From assembly GCA_023954135.1 (NCBI GenBank), contig JAMLIN010000013.1:25726-89725 (forward strand): DNA of 64,000 nt. The letters run 5' to 3'. A model generated the notes under the pieces. The model did not search any database. It saw only the letters and a list, made by a program, of their open reading frames with translations, and was not told the DNA's origin. Shown here in pieces: positions 1 through 9,517 of this stretch. The position numbers and the translations under genes are program-made. The number at the start of each line of letters is the position of its first letter. The stretch's first letter is position 1. The DNA comes from Burkholderiaceae bacterium. GTDB taxonomy: Bacteria > Pseudomonadota > Gammaproteobacteria > Burkholderiales > Burkholderiaceae_E.

Positions 1-65
1 GAGATTGCTGCACCCATGATGGATTCGATCCTGTCGGTTTCGGGGATTGGCTTGCCTGACCGGTC
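1..65. other. Window edge downstream of prpC; no gene identified
   Basis: These bases follow the prpC stop codon on the minus strand. A methylcitrate-cycle gene such as acnD or prpF often comes next in Burkholderiales. A minus-strand ATG lies near base 16, but only a few codons remain before the edge and they cannot be assigned. I see no terminator hairpin here, so the operon may continue out of the window. Confidence 0.3.
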
Positions 66-1247
66 CTACTTGCGCTTGGCAAGCGGGACGAACTTGCGGT
101 TCTCCGGGCCGACATAGTTGGCGCTCGGACGGATGATCTTGTTGTCGATGCGCTGCTCGATGATGTGCGCCGCCCAGCCCGAGGTCCGGGCGATCACGAA
201 CAGCGGGGTGAACATCGCGGTCGGCACGCCCATCATGTGGTAGCTGACGGCCGAGAACCAGTCGAGGTTCGGGAACATGCGCTTGATCTCCCACATGACC
301 GTCTCGAGGCGTTCGGCGACGTCGAACATGCGGGTATCCTGGGCATCCTTCGACAGGCGCTGGGCGACCTCCTTGATCACCTTGTTACGCGGATCGGAGA
401 TCGTGTAGACCGGGTGCCCGAAGCCGATCACGACTTCCTTGGCTTCCACCCGCCGGCGGATGTCCGCTTCGGCCTCGTCGGGCGATTCGTAGCGCTTCTG
501 TATCTCGAAGGCCACCTCGTTGGCGCCCCCGTGCTTGGGCCCGCGCAGCGCGCCGATCGCGCCGGTGACGGCGGAATACATGTCGGATCCGGTACCGGCG
601 ATGACCCGGCCGGTGAAGGTCGAGGCATTGAACTCGTGCTCGGCGTACAGGATCAGCGAGGTGTGCATCGCCTGGATCCAGAGATCGGACGGCGCCTCGC
701 CGTGCAGCAGGTGGAGGAAGTGGCCGCCGATGGAGTCGTCGTCGGTCTCGACGTCGATCTGCCGGCCGTTGTGGCTGTAGTGGTACCAGTAGAGGAGCAT
801 CGAGCCGAGCGAGGCCATCAGCCGGTCGGCGATGTCGCGCGCGCCCGGCGCATTGTGATCGTCCTTCTCGGGCAGGACGCAGCCAAGCACCGAGACGCCG
901 GTGCGCATCACGTCCATCGGGTGCGCCGAGGCCGGCAGGGTCTCGAGCGCCGCCTGGACGGCTTCGGGCAGCCCCCGCATCGACTTCAGCTTGCGCTTGT
1001 AGGCGGCGAGCTCGGCCTTGTTGGGCAGCCTGCCGTGCACGAGCAGGTGGGCGATCTCCTCGAACTCGGCCTTCTGGGCGAAGTCGAGGATGTCGTAGCC
1101 GCGATAGTGCAGGTCGTTGCCGCTGCGCCCGACGGTGCAAAGCGCCGTGTTGCCGGCCTCGATGCCGGACAGGGCGACGGATTTCTTGGGCTTGCGTGCG
1201 TCGGTGACCGCCGCTGCGGCCGATCCCTTCTTGCTCGGGGTGCTCAT
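66..1247 (-). CDS. prpC: 2-methylcitrate synthase
   Basis: Condenses propionyl-CoA with oxaloacetate to 2-methylcitrate, the entry step of the methylcitrate cycle, in the cytoplasm. The 393-residue protein has the citrate-synthase fold with the catalytic triad visible: His239 in GPKHGGANE, His278 in GFGHPVY and Asp329 in FPNLDWF. PrpC is chosen over a second GltA because the protein is short for a Gram-negative citrate synthase, lacks the N-terminal extension seen in the gltA product at 8156-9463, and directly follows prpB with an 18-bp gap. The first 25 residues are Ala/Lys-rich and probably disordered. A GGAG sequence precedes the ATG. It probably shares a message with prpB. Side activity with acetyl-CoA is common in this family. 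Confidence 0.93.
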   Translation of the reverse strand: MSTPSKKGSAAAAVTDARKPKKSVALSGIEAGNTALCTVGRSGNDLHYRGYDILDFAQKAEFEEIAHLLVHGRLPNKAELAAYKRKLKSMRGLPEAVQAALETLPASAHPMDVMRTGVSVLGCVLPEKDDHNAPGARDIADRLMASLGSMLLYWYHYSHNGRQIDVETDDDSIGGHFLHLLHGEAPSDLWIQAMHTSLILYAEHEFNASTFTGRVIAGTGSDMYSAVTGAIGALRGPKHGGANEVAFEIQKRYESPDEAEADIRRRVEAKEVVIGFGHPVYTISDPRNKVIKEVAQRLSKDAQDTRMFDVAERLETVMWEIKRMFPNLDWFSAVSYHMMGVPTAMFTPLFVIARTSGWAAHIIEQRIDNKIIRPSANYVGPENRKFVPLAKRK

Positions 1248-1265
1248 GTCGTCATCGCTCCAGAA

Positions 1266-2147
1266 TCACTTGCTTTTGGCGAAAAGGGCGTCGAGCTTGT
1301 CCTCGTACGCGTGGTAATCCAGATACTTGTACAGGTCGGCTCGCGACTGCATCAGCGGGATCAGTTCCTTCTGGGTGCCATCGCGCCGGATCGTCTGGTA
1401 GACGTTCAGCGCGGCCGCGTTCATCGCGCGGTACGCCGAGCAGCAGTAGAGCACGATGTCGACGCCGACCGACCCCAGCTCCTCGGTCGTGTACAGCGGG
1501 GTGTGGCCGAACTCGGTGATGTTCGCCAGGATCGGCACCTTGACCGCCTTCCTGAAGCGTTCGTACATCGACAGCTCGGTCATGGCCTCGGGGAAGATCA
1601 TGTCGGCGCCGGCCTCGACGTAGGCGCAGGCCCTGTCGATGGCCGCGTCGATGCCTTCGACCGCGAGCGCGTCGGTCCGCGCCATGATCACGAACCCCGG
1701 GTCGGGCCGGGCGTCGACCGCGGCCTTGACCCGGTCGACCATCTCCTCCTTGCTGACGACCTCCTTGCCCGGCCGGTGCCCGCAGCGCTTGGTGCCGACC
1801 TGATCCTCCATGTGCACGGCCGCAACACCGACGCGCGCCATCGACCGGATGGTCCGGGCGATGTTGAACGCGCCGCCCCAGCCGGTGTCTATGTCGACCA
1901 GCAGCGGCAGGGATGTCGCGTCGCAGATGCGGCCGGCGTCGGTCAGCACGTCTTCCATGGTGCTGATGCCGAGGTCGGGCATGCCGAGCGAATTGGCCGC
2001 AACCCCCCCGCCCGACAGGTACAGAGCGCGAAAGCCGGTGGCTTCGGCCATCCTGGCGGTGTAGGCATTGATTGCACCGATCACCTGCAGCGGCGATTCG
2101 GCAGCGAGCGCGTCGCGGAACTTCTGGCCGGGGGAGGTGGCGGGCAT
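1266..2147 (-). CDS. prpB: 2-methylisocitrate lyase
   Basis: Cleaves 2-methylisocitrate to pyruvate and succinate, the last step of the methylcitrate cycle. The 293-residue TIM-barrel protein belongs to the isocitrate lyase/PEP mutase superfamily. The signature KRCGHRPGK places the catalytic Cys at residue 122, and the Mg-binding DIDTGWGG stretch is at residues 85-92. The start is supported by an AGGAGTGAG ribosome-binding site. The succinate and pyruvate it makes feed the enzymes encoded across the rest of this region. No PrpR-type regulator is visible beside it. It lies 156 bp downstream of mdh on the same strand, separated by a GC-rich hairpin. Confidence 0.94.
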   Translation of the reverse strand: MPATSPGQKFRDALAAESPLQVIGAINAYTARMAEATGFRALYLSGGGVAANSLGMPDLGISTMEDVLTDAGRICDATSLPLLVDIDTGWGGAFNIARTIRSMARVGVAAVHMEDQVGTKRCGHRPGKEVVSKEEMVDRVKAAVDARPDPGFVIMARTDALAVEGIDAAIDRACAYVEAGADMIFPEAMTELSMYERFRKAVKVPILANITEFGHTPLYTTEELGSVGVDIVLYCCSAYRAMNAAALNVYQTIRRDGTQKELIPLMQSRADLYKYLDYHAYEDKLDALFAKSK

Positions 2148-2276
2148 GGAATCTCACTCCTGCAGGCCGGCCGCCGACTGGCGCCCAGCTGCCACCCCAC
2201 TGGTGGTGGGGCGGCATGAGACGGCCGAAATTCTGGTGAGGCCGGGTCCGCCGCGGCCATCGAACGGCGGTCGACG

Positions 2277-2300
2277 CGTCCCGGGGCAAGCCCCGGGACG
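2277..2300 (-). terminator. GC hairpin after mdh
   Basis: A perfect 10-bp stem (CGTCCCGGGG at 2277-2286, CCCCGGGACG at 2291-2300) with loop CAAG begins 3 bp after the mdh stop codon. It has no following U-run on the minus strand, so it could be an inefficient terminator or a 3'-end stabiliser allowing partial read-through from mdh into prpBC. Confidence 0.55.
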
Positions 2301-2303
2301 GTT

Positions 2304-3287
2304 TCAGGCGAGCAGGTGCTTGACGCCCTCGCGCTCTTCCTCGAGCTCGGCCAGCGTCAGGTTCATGCGTTCACGCGAGAAGTCGTCGATCTCGAGGCCT
2401 TCGATGACGGTGTACTCGCCGTTGGCGCAGGTGACCGGGAAACCGTACATGACGTCCTCGGGAATGCCGTACTGGCCGGAAGACGGGATGCCCATGGTGA
2501 CCCATTTGCCGTTGGTGCCCAGGACCCAGTCGCGGACGTGGTCGATCGCGGCGTTGGCCGCCGACGCTGCCGAGGACAGGCCGCGGGCCTCGATGATGGC
2601 GGCGCCGCGCTTGCCGACGGTGGGCAGGAAGGTGTCGCGGTTCCAGGCCTCGTCGTTGACCAGCGCCTTGACCGACTGGCCGTCGACCATGGCGAAACGG
2701 TAGTCGGCGTACATCGTCGGGGAATGATTGCCCCAGACCGCGAGCTTTTCGATTCCGGCGACCGGCTTGCCGGTCCGGGCGGCAAGCTGCGAGAGCGCCC
2801 GGTTGTGGTCGAGGCGCAGCATCGCGGTGAAGTTCTTCTTCGGCAGGTCGGGGGCCGACTTCATCGCGATGTAGGCATTGGTGTTGGCGGGGTTGCCGAC
2901 CACCAGGATCTTGCAGTCGCGGCTGGCATGATCGTTGAGCGCCTTGCCCTGGACGGTGAAGATCGCGCCGTTGGCCTCGAGGAGGTCCTTGCGCTCCATG
3001 CCCTTGCTGCGCGGACGGGCGCCGACGAGCAGCGCGACGTCGGCGTCCTTGAAGGCGACGTTGGGGTCGTCGGTGACCACCACGCCGGCCAGCAGCGGGA
3101 AGGCGCAGTCCTCGAGCTCCATGACGACACCGCGCACCGCCGGCAGGGCGGGGGTGATGTCCAGCAGCTGCAGGATGACAGGCTGGTCCTTGCCGAGCAT
3201 GTCGCCGTTGGCGATCCGGAAGAGGAGGCTGTAGCCGATCTGGCCGGCCGCGCCGGTGACGGCAACGCGCTTGACGGGTTTTGACAT
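2304..3287 (-). CDS. mdh: Malate dehydrogenase (NAD)
   Basis: Oxidises malate to oxaloacetate with NAD+ in the TCA cycle. The 327-residue protein starts with a Rossmann motif TGAAGQIG (residues 11-18), carries the mobile-loop arginines in [12 protein letters not shown] (residues 89-100) and the catalytic His188 in [12 protein letters not shown]. Length and motifs match the cytosolic-type 'type 2' malate dehydrogenases usual in Burkholderiales. It is divergent from the GntR gene with 179 bp between them; that gap holds a strong promoter for mdh and an 18-bp palindrome. Its product oxaloacetate is the substrate of both GltA and PrpC encoded nearby. Confidence 0.96.
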   Translation of the reverse strand: MSKPVKRVAVTGAAGQIGYSLLFRIANGDMLGKDQPVILQLLDITPALPAVRGVVMELEDCAFPLLAGVVVTDDPNVAFKDADVALLVGARPRSKGMERKDLLEANGAIFTVQGKALNDHASRDCKILVVGNPANTNAYIAMKSAPDLPKKNFTAMLRLDHNRALSQLAARTGKPVAGIEKLAVWGNHSPTMYADYRFAMVDGQSVKALVNDEAWNRDTFLPTVGKRGAAIIEARGLSSAASAANAAIDHVRDWVLGTNGKWVTMGIPSSGQYGIPEDVMYGFPVTCANGEYTVIEGLEIDDFSRERMNLTLAELEEEREGVKHLLA

Positions 3288-3365
3288 GTGAAACCTTTCA
3301 GGGTGAATGCGTTGGACGGGATGCCTGTCGCCGAGCGAGCTTGGCGAGCCTTCGGAACCCCGCGG

Positions 3366-3395
3366 ATTCTAGTGTGCCGGCTTCCGGAGTGTCAA
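3366..3395 (-). promoter_or_regulatory. Sigma70-type promoter of mdh
   Basis: On the minus strand TTGACA (3395-3390) is followed after 18 bp by TAGAAT (3371-3366). The -35 is a perfect consensus match and the -10 matches five of six. This would start transcription near 3359, leaving about 70 nt of leader before the mdh ATG. Confidence 0.6.
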
Positions 3396-3404
3396 TTCGA
3401 ACCC

Positions 3405-3422
3405 ATATCTTATATAAGATAT
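3405..3422. promoter_or_regulatory. 18-bp perfect palindrome, candidate GntR operator
   Basis: ATATCTTATATAAGATAT is identical to its own reverse complement. It is strikingly AT-rich in a GC-rich region. It lies 9 bp upstream of the mdh -35 and overlaps a TATAAG sequence (3420-3425) that could be the -10 of the gntR gene starting at 3467. The position suggests autorepression of the GntR protein and control of mdh. That it binds this GntR protein is inference. Confidence 0.6.
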
Positions 3423-3466
3423 AAGTGACTAGACAGCTCCCGGTATTCCGGTGTTGAATCCGCATC

Positions 3467-4243
3467 ATGAACGATTCCAGGCCCCAGGCGGCGGATGAAG
3501 CGCCGGGGGATGTCGGCATGACCGACATCCCGCGCTTCGTGCCGCTCTATGTTCAGATCAAGCGGCTGCTGACGCAAGGCCTGCAGGCGGGCGAATGGAA
3601 GCCCGGCGAGCCGATCCCGAGCGAGGTCGAGCTCGCCCGTCGCTACGGCGTGAGCCAGGGCACGGTGCGCAAGGCCATCGACGAGCTGGCCGCGGAGAAT
3701 CTGGTGGTCCGCCGGCAGGGTCGCGGCACCTTCGTCGCAACCCATCACGAGGCGCGCACCCAGTTCCGTTTCCTGCGCCTGCTGCCGGACGACGAAGGCG
3801 GCGAGGAGCTCGGAAGCCGGATCGTGGAATGCCGCCGGCTGCGCGCTCCCGTCGAGGTTGCTCGCGTCCTCGGCCTGCGGGCGGGCGAGGCCGTCGTGTG
3901 CATCCGCCGGATCCTCGATCTGCAGGGCGAGCCGACCGTCCTCGACGAGATATGGTTGCCCGGCGCGCGGTTCCGGGGCCTCACGGCCGAGCGGCTGGCG
4001 GCCTACAGCGGGCCGCTCTACGGTCTGTTCGAGCGCGAGTTCGGCACCCGGATGATCCGGGCCGCCGAGCGGCTCAAGGCGATCGCCGCCGACGAAGTCA
4101 CGGCGGAACTGCTCGGGATCGAGCCGGGCTCGCCCCTGCTGCAGGTCGAGCGGGTCTCCAGTACCTATGACGATGTCGCGGTCGAGTTCCGGCGCGGTCT
4201 GTACGTCACTCGCCGCCACCACTACTTCAACGAACTGAGCTGA
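3467..4243 (+). CDS. GntR-family (HutC/UTRA) transcriptional regulator
   Basis: The 258-residue protein has an N-terminal winged-helix domain (residues about 25-90; note PSEVELARRYGVSQGTVRKA and the wing RRQGRGTFV), joined to a UTRA ligand-binding domain (about 105-255). That is the HutC subfamily, whose members sense small metabolites. The first 20 residues are acidic and unstructured; a second Met at residue 18 could be the start, but the first ATG is well placed. It sits between divergent mdh and the sdh-gltA-odh run on its own strand, so a role in TCA-cycle gene control is likely. The ligand cannot be read from sequence. A perfect palindrome just upstream is its probable operator. Confidence 0.85.
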   Translation: MNDSRPQAADEAPGDVGMTDIPRFVPLYVQIKRLLTQGLQAGEWKPGEPIPSEVELARRYGVSQGTVRKAIDELAAENLVVRRQGRGTFVATHHEARTQFRFLRLLPDDEGGEELGSRIVECRRLRAPVEVARVLGLRAGEAVVCIRRILDLQGEPTVLDEIWLPGARFRGLTAERLAAYSGPLYGLFEREFGTRMIRAAERLKAIAADEVTAELLGIEPGSPLLQVERVSSTYDDVAVEFRRGLYVTRRHHYFNELS

Positions 4244-4463
4244 TGACCCGGCATCGGGGTGGTAAACGAGAATCACCCGCAGTCGCTTTCGTGTGAGAGC
4301 AGCGTGACAGGCCGCGTTTGGTGCATCGCGCCAAGATCGGTCAGAATATGCGGGTTTGATTGCGGGGGGATGGAAGGGTTCGGCCGATCCCCGCGCCGAG
4401 GGGGGCGAACGAGCATGCCTTCATCGACAAAAATTAACCGAGCCGACTAGAGGTAGGTGACCC

Positions 4464-4877
4464 ATGTCCGAGTCCGCGGCCAAGCCAAGGCCAGAGTTCA
4501 GGAACATCCACGTCTCGCAGATCTTGAAGTACCGGATGCCGGGGCCGGCGATCGTGTCGATCCTGCACAGGATCAGCGGTGCCCTGCTGTTCCTCGTCGG
4601 GATTCCGTTCATCCTGTACCTGTTCCAGCAGAGCCTGACTTCGGAGCTGAGCTTCGAGCGCTACCAGGCGGTCGTTTCCCACTGGTTCGCGAAACTGGTC
4701 CTCCTGGGGCTCGCCTGGGGTTTCCTGCACCACCTCCTGGCCGGGATCCGCTTCCTGTTCCTGGACCTGCACATGGGCTGCGACCTTCCGTCGGCGCGCA
4801 AGTCGGCGGCGATCGTGCTGTTCGCCAGCCTGATCCTGACCGCACTGGTCGGCCTCAAGATCTTCGGGGTGTTCTGA
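4464..4877 (+). CDS. sdhC: Succinate dehydrogenase cytochrome b556 subunit
   Basis: Membrane anchor of complex II, which binds heme b and ubiquinone together with SdhD. The 137-residue protein has three transmembrane helices (about 39-58, 74-98 and 115-134). It carries the family signature SILHRISG (residues 32-39), whose Ser and Arg line the quinone site, and His90 in HLLAGIRF, the heme ligand position. A 220-bp gap separates it from the GntR gene and presumably holds the operon promoter, though I see no strong consensus. Its TGA stop overlaps the sdhD ATG by one base, so the two are translationally coupled. Confidence 0.95.
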   Translation: MSESAAKPRPEFRNIHVSQILKYRMPGPAIVSILHRISGALLFLVGIPFILYLFQQSLTSELSFERYQAVVSHWFAKLVLLGLAWGFLHHLLAGIRFLFLDLHMGCDLPSARKSAAIVLFASLILTALVGLKIFGVF

Positions 4878-5227
4878 TGAGCGTCAGCAGAACCGTCGTC
4901 GGCGCCCACTACGGCTGGCGCGATTTCGCCATCCAGCGACTCTCCGGCGTCGTCATCATCGTATTCACGTTGTGGCTGCTCATCGAGCTGCTGATGCTGC
5001 CGGCCCTGACCTACGGCAACTGGGCGGGACTGTTCGCCACCATGCGCATGAAGGTCGTGACTTCGGTGGCGATGCTCGCGCTCGCCTATCACGCCTGGAT
5101 CGGGGTCCGCGACATCTTCATGGACTACATCAAGCCCGCCATGCTCCGGCTGGCCCTGCAGTCCGCGACGATCGTCGTGCTGGTCGGCTACGTCGTCTGG
5201 GCGTTCACGATCCTCTGGAGAGTCTGA
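4877..5227 (+). CDS. sdhD: Succinate dehydrogenase membrane anchor subunit
   Basis: Second membrane subunit of complex II, 116 residues with three predicted helices (about 19-40, 60-80 and 92-113). His72 in YHAWIGVRDIFMDYIKP is the expected second heme b ligand, and Asp83-Tyr84 match the conserved D-Y pair at the quinone pocket. The start ATG at 4877 shares its A with the sdhC stop. An in-frame upstream extension through sdhC is open but is not coding, because it would overlap the real sdhC frame. The gene ends 1 bp before sdhA. Confidence 0.94.
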   Translation: MSVSRTVVGAHYGWRDFAIQRLSGVVIIVFTLWLLIELLMLPALTYGNWAGLFATMRMKVVTSVAMLALAYHAWIGVRDIFMDYIKPAMLRLALQSATIVVLVGYVVWAFTILWRV

Positions 5228-5228
5228 G

Positions 5229-7019
5229 ATGGCGGAAGTTCTCAATAAGCTGGCGAACAATCTGCCGCGGCGCAAGTTCGATGCCGTGATCGTCGGAGCG
5301 GGGGGCTCGGGCATGCGCTGCTCGCTGCAGCTGGCCGAGGCCGGCTATTCGGTGGCGGTGCTCTCCAAGGTCTTTCCCACCCGCTCGCATACCGTGGCCG
5401 CGCAGGGCGGGATCGGAGCGTCGCTCGGCAACATGAGCGAGGACAACTGGTACTGGCATATGTTCGATACCGTCAAGGGGTCGGACTACCTGGGCGACCA
5501 GGACGCCATCGAATTCATGTGTCGCGAAGCGCCGAATGTCGTCTACGAGCTCGAGCACTTCGGGATGCCGTTCGACCGCAATGCCGACGGCACCATCTAC
5601 CAGCGGCCGTTCGGCGGCCATACCGCCAACTTCGGCGAGAAGCCGGTCCAGCGCGCCTGCGCCGCGGCCGATCGTACCGGTCATGCGCTGCTGCATACGC
5701 TCTACCAGCGCAACGTGCGCGCCCGCACCCAGTTCTTCGTCGAATGGATGGCGCTCGACCTGATCCGCGATGCCGAGGGCGATGTCGTCGGCGTCACGGC
5801 CCTCGAGATGGAGACCGGCGAGGTCATGATCCTCGAGGCCAAGGTCACGGTGCTCGCCACCGGCGGCGCCGGCCGGATCTGGGCGGCGTCGACCAACGCC
5901 TACATCAATACGGGCGACGGGCTCGGCATGGCGGCGCGGGCCGGCATTCCGCTCGAGGACATGGAGTTCTGGCAGTTCCATCCGACCGGGGTTGCCGGCG
6001 CCGGTGTGCTGATCACCGAGGGCGTGAGGGGCGAGGGCGGGATCCTGCTGAACAAGGACGGCGAGCGTTTCATGGAGCGATACGCACCGACCCTGAAGGA
6101 TCTCGCTCCGCGCGACTTCGTCTCCCGTTCGATGGACCAGGAGATCAAGGAGGGTCGCGGCTGCGGTCCCGACGCCGACTACGTCCACCTGAAGCTCGAT
6201 CACCTCGGCGCCGAAACCATCATGAAGCGGCTGCCGTCGATCCGCGAGATCGCGATCAAGTTCTCGAACGTCGACCCGATCAAGGACCCGATCCCGGTGG
6301 TGCCGACGATCCATTACCAGATGGGCGGGATTCCGACCAACTACCGGGGCCAGGTCGTCGTGCCCCGGGACGGCGACCCCGGCGCGGTGGTCGGCGGGCT
6401 CTACGCGATCGGCGAGTGCGCCTGTGTGTCGGTGCATGGCGCCAACCGGCTCGGAACCAATTCGCTGCTCGACCTGGTGGTGTTCGGCCGCGCGGCGGGC
6501 AATCACATCGTCGCCAGCCGCCTTAGCGAGCCGGCTCACAAGCGCCTGCCGGACGATGCCGGCGATGCAACCCTGGCGCGGCTCGCCAGGCTCGAGGGTT
6601 CCCAGTCCGGAGAGCGGGTGCAGGATGTCGCGAACGACATCCGTCGCTCGATGCAGGCGCATTGCGGAGTGTTCCGGACGTCCGAGCTGCTCTCGCAAGG
6701 GGTTGAACAGATCTTCGAACTCGCGAAGCGGGCCGAAAATATCCACATGGGCGATAAATCGAAGGTTTTCAACACCGCTCGCGTGGAGGCAATGGAGCTC
6801 GCGAACCTGGTGGAGGTGGCCAAGGCCACCATCGTCTCGGCCGAAGCCCGCACCGAGAGCCGGGGCGCACATGCCCATCGCGACCATCCCGATCGTGACG
6901 ACGTCAACTGGATGAAGCATTCGCTGTACTACAGCGAAGGCAACCGGCTCGAGTACAAGCCGGTGAACCTCAAGCCGCTGACCGTCGATACCTTCGTGCC
7001 GAAGGCACGGACCTTCTGA
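5229..7019 (+). CDS. sdhA: Succinate dehydrogenase flavoprotein subunit
   Basis: Catalytic subunit that oxidises succinate to fumarate. The 596-residue protein begins with an FAD-binding GAGGSG motif (residues 23-28). The His that is covalently flavinylated is His54 in TRSHTVAAQGG. The active-site region HGANRLGTNSLLDLVVFGR is present near residues 401-419, and the C-terminal region ends with the usual DDVNWMKHSLYY segment. Length is typical. It lies between sdhD and sdhB in a tight operon, and the flavinylation factor SdhE is encoded downstream. Confidence 0.97.
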   Translation: MAEVLNKLANNLPRRKFDAVIVGAGGSGMRCSLQLAEAGYSVAVLSKVFPTRSHTVAAQGGIGASLGNMSEDNWYWHMFDTVKGSDYLGDQDAIEFMCREAPNVVYELEHFGMPFDRNADGTIYQRPFGGHTANFGEKPVQRACAAADRTGHALLHTLYQRNVRARTQFFVEWMALDLIRDAEGDVVGVTALEMETGEVMILEAKVTVLATGGAGRIWAASTNAYINTGDGLGMAARAGIPLEDMEFWQFHPTGVAGAGVLITEGVRGEGGILLNKDGERFMERYAPTLKDLAPRDFVSRSMDQEIKEGRGCGPDADYVHLKLDHLGAETIMKRLPSIREIAIKFSNVDPIKDPIPVVPTIHYQMGGIPTNYRGQVVVPRDGDPGAVVGGLYAIGECACVSVHGANRLGTNSLLDLVVFGRAAGNHIVASRLSEPAHKRLPDDAGDATLARLARLEGSQSGERVQDVANDIRRSMQAHCGVFRTSELLSQGVEQIFELAKRAENIHMGDKSKVFNTARVEAMELANLVEVAKATIVSAEARTESRGAHAHRDHPDRDDVNWMKHSLYYSEGNRLEYKPVNLKPLTVDTFVPKARTF

Positions 7020-7037
7020 TTGATTCGGAGTGCCCAG

Positions 7038-7793
7038 ATGAACGCAGTCGTGCAGGCGCCAGCGCAGGCGGCCTCGGCCCCCAAGACCCGTGTCGTGCGC
7101 TTCTCGATCTATCGCTACGATCCGGACAAGGATGCCCGGCCCTACATGCAGAACCTCGAGGTCGAGCTCCAGCCGACCGACAAGATGCTGCTCGACGCGC
7201 TGATGCGCATCAAGAGCGACTTCGATGATTCGATCGCGTTTCGCCGCTCCTGCCGGGAAGGCGTCTGCGGCTCGGACGCGATGAACATCAACGGCAAGAA
7301 CGGGCTGGCGTGCACCACCAATCTGCGTGACCTGAAGGAGCCGATCGTGCTGCGCCCGCTGCCGGGCCTGCCGGTGATCCGCGATCTCATCGTCGACATG
7401 ACCCAGTTCTTCAATCAGTACGACTCGATCAAGCCGTACCTGATCAACGATACGCCGCCCCCCGAGAAGGAGCGTCTGCAGAGTCCCGAGCAGCGCGAGG
7501 AGCTCGACGGCCTGTACGAGTGCATCCTGTGCGCCTGCTGTTCCACCTCGTGCCCGTCCTTCTGGTGGAATCCGGACAAGTTCGTCGGACCGGCCGGCCT
7601 GCTGCAGGCCTACCGATTCATCAGCGACAGCCGCGACATGGCGACCAGCGAGCGGCTCGACAATCTCGAGGATCCGTACCGGCTGTTCCGCTGCCATACG
7701 ATCATGAACTGCACCGATGTCTGCCCGAAGGGCTTGAACCCGTCGAAGGCGATCGGCAAGATCAAGGATCTTCTGGTCCGCCGGGCCATCTGA
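7038..7793 (+). CDS. sdhB: Succinate dehydrogenase iron-sulfur subunit
   Basis: Transfers electrons from SdhA to the quinone site through three Fe-S clusters. All three cysteine sets are present: [12 protein letters not shown] for [2Fe-2S], [12 protein letters not shown] for [4Fe-4S] and [14 protein letters not shown] for [3Fe-4S]. An in-frame TTG at 7020 would add six residues, but the ATG at 7038 has a GGAG about 8 nt upstream and is preferred, giving 251 residues. The N-terminal Ala/Gln-rich stretch of about 20 residues is a common extension in Burkholderiales SdhB. Confidence 0.95.
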   Translation: MNAVVQAPAQAASAPKTRVVRFSIYRYDPDKDARPYMQNLEVELQPTDKMLLDALMRIKSDFDDSIAFRRSCREGVCGSDAMNINGKNGLACTTNLRDLKEPIVLRPLPGLPVIRDLIVDMTQFFNQYDSIKPYLINDTPPPEKERLQSPEQREELDGLYECILCACCSTSCPSFWWNPDKFVGPAGLLQAYRFISDSRDMATSERLDNLEDPYRLFRCHTIMNCTDVCPKGLNPSKAIGKIKDLLVRRAI

Positions 7794-7797
7794 ATCC

Positions 7798-8073
7798 ATG
7801 GATGGGCAGCCCGCAGGCCCGCTGGATGCCGCTCGCCTGCGGCGTGTCCGCTGGCGGGCGCGGCGGGGCCTCCTCGAGAACGACATCGTTCTCGAGCGTT
7901 TCTTCGAGACCCACGGCGGGCGGCTGAGCGAAAGCGACATCGAGGGCCTGGACGTGCTCCTGGACCTCCCCGACAACGAACTACTGGACCTGATCCTGAA
8001 ACGCGTCGAGCCGCAGGGCTCGGCATCCGGCAGCGACGCCCGCCGGGTGCTCGGATGGCTGCAGTCCGTCTGA
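7798..8073 (+). CDS. sdhE: FAD assembly factor for succinate dehydrogenase
   Basis: Small cytoplasmic protein (91 residues, formerly YgfY/DUF339) that assists covalent attachment of FAD to SdhA. The conserved RGLLE motif (RGxxE) is at about residues 22-26, followed by the acidic [14 protein letters not shown] helix typical of the family. It starts 4 bp after sdhB, so it belongs to the sdh operon and is made together with its client. Its distance from gltA (82 bp, no terminator seen) suggests read-through. Confidence 0.9.
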   Translation: MDGQPAGPLDAARLRRVRWRARRGLLENDIVLERFFETHGGRLSESDIEGLDVLLDLPDNELLDLILKRVEPQGSASGSDARRVLGWLQSV

Positions 8074-8155
8074 GCGCTGCCGTCGGCACCAGCGAACCGC
8101 GGGCCGGGCACGGGCCGATCGAAGCAACCGCACTGACCTTGAAGGAATCATCAAG

Positions 8156-9463
8156 ATGAGCAGCGAACACAAGGCAACCCTGAGTTTTTCCGACGGGACT
8201 CCGTCGGTCGATTTCCCGATCTACAAGGGAACGATGGGGCCGGATGTCATCGACATTCGCAAGCTCTACGGCCAGACGGGCAAGTTCACCTACGATCCCG
8301 GCTTCATGGCCACGGCCTCGTGCCAGTCCACGATCACCTACATCGACGGCGACAAGGGCGAGCTGCTGTATCGCGGCTATCCGATCGAGGACGTCGCCCT
8401 CAACTGCAACTACCTGGAAACCTGTTATCTGTTGCTCAACGGCGAGCTGCCGAACCAGGACCAGAAGGACGACTTCCGCTATCGCGTCCTTCACCACACG
8501 ATGGTCCATGAGCAGATGAGCCGCTTCTACGCGGGTTTCCGGCGCGACGCGCATCCGATGGCCATCCTCGTCGGGGTGGTCGGGGCGCTGTCGGCCTTCT
8601 ATCACGACTCGCTCGACATCAACAATCCGGAGCACCGCTTCATCTCCGCGATCCGCCTGATCGCGAAGATGCCGACCCTGATGTCGATGGCCTACAAGTA
8701 TTCGGCGGGCCAGCCCTTCATGTACCCCCGCAACGAGCTCACCTATGCGGGCAACATCCTGCACATGATGTTCGGCACGCCGTGCGAGGAGTACAAGCCC
8801 AACCCGGTATTCGTCGATGCCCTCGACCGGATCCTGATCCTGCATGCCGACCACGAGCAGAACGCCTCGACCTCGACCGTGCGGCTGGCCGGCTCCTCGG
8901 GCGCGAACCCCTTCGCCTGCATCGCCGCCGGCATCGCGACCCTCTGGGGACCAGCCCATGGCGGAGCCAACGAGGCCTGCCTGCTGATGCTCGACCAGAT
9001 CCAGAAGCAGGGGGGGGTCGAGAAGGTCGGGGAGTTCATCAAGCAGGTCAAGGACAAGGATTCCGGCGTCCGCCTGATGGGTTTCGGGCACCGGGTCTAC
9101 AAGAACTACGATCCGCGCGCCAAGCTGATGCGCGAGACCTGCCACAAGGTTCTCGAGGAGGCCGGGGTCAAGGACGACCCGCTCTTCGCCCTGGCGATGA
9201 AGCTCGAGCAGATCGCGCTCGAGGACGACTACTTCGTCGAGCGCAAGCTCTACCCGAACGTCGATTTCTATTCGGGCATCGTGCAGCGGGCCATGGGGAT
9301 CCCGGTGTCGATGTTCACCTGCATCTTCGCGCTGGCCCGGACCGTGGGCTGGATCGCGCAGTGGAACGAGATGATCGCCGACCCCGAGCAGAAGATCGGC
9401 CGGCCCCGCCAGCTGTTCACGGGCGCGGTGCGTCGGGATTTCGTGCCCATCGAGAAGCGCTGA
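8156..9463 (+). CDS. gltA: Citrate synthase (type II)
   Basis: Condenses acetyl-CoA and oxaloacetate to citrate. The 435-residue protein has the N-terminal beta-rich extension of hexameric, NADH-sensitive Gram-negative citrate synthases. The catalytic triad is His268 (GPAHGGANE), His312 ([14 protein letters not shown]) and Asp370 (NVDFYSG). A good ribosome-binding site (AAGGAA) precedes the ATG. It is paralogous to the shorter prpC product on the opposite strand. A strong terminator follows, so the sdh-gltA unit probably ends here. Confidence 0.96.
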   Translation: MSSEHKATLSFSDGTPSVDFPIYKGTMGPDVIDIRKLYGQTGKFTYDPGFMATASCQSTITYIDGDKGELLYRGYPIEDVALNCNYLETCYLLLNGELPNQDQKDDFRYRVLHHTMVHEQMSRFYAGFRRDAHPMAILVGVVGALSAFYHDSLDINNPEHRFISAIRLIAKMPTLMSMAYKYSAGQPFMYPRNELTYAGNILHMMFGTPCEEYKPNPVFVDALDRILILHADHEQNASTSTVRLAGSSGANPFACIAAGIATLWGPAHGGANEACLLMLDQIQKQGGVEKVGEFIKQVKDKDSGVRLMGFGHRVYKNYDPRAKLMRETCHKVLEEAGVKDDPLFALAMKLEQIALEDDYFVERKLYPNVDFYSGIVQRAMGIPVSMFTCIFALARTVGWIAQWNEMIADPEQKIGRPRQLFTGAVRRDFVPIEKR

Positions 9464-9491
9464 TTCTGAAGCCCTTCCGGGCATGGCAAGG

Positions 9492-9517
9492 AAAGGCCGG
9501 CTCCGCCGGCCTTTTTT
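9492..9517 (+). terminator. Rho-independent terminator of gltA
   Basis: Stem AAAGGCCGG (9492-9500) pairs with CCGGCCTTT (9506-9514) around loop CTCCG, followed by a run of T to 9517. It lies 28 bp after the gltA stop. Confidence 0.88.

Noticed and set aside
4318..4347. TTGGTG-18-CAGAAT as the sdhC promoter
   Set aside because: Only three and four of six consensus matches; too weak to list as a feature, although the sdh promoter must lie in this gap.
5205..8111. A 968-codon minus-strand open frame opposite sdhA-sdhB-sdhE
   Set aside because: Shadow frame; sdhA, sdhB and sdhE on the plus strand account for all conserved motifs and have tight operon spacing.
66..9463. prpC and gltA as a recent tandem duplication
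   Set aside because: The proteins differ strongly in length and N-terminal domain and each fits its own family; they are ancient paralogues on opposite strands.
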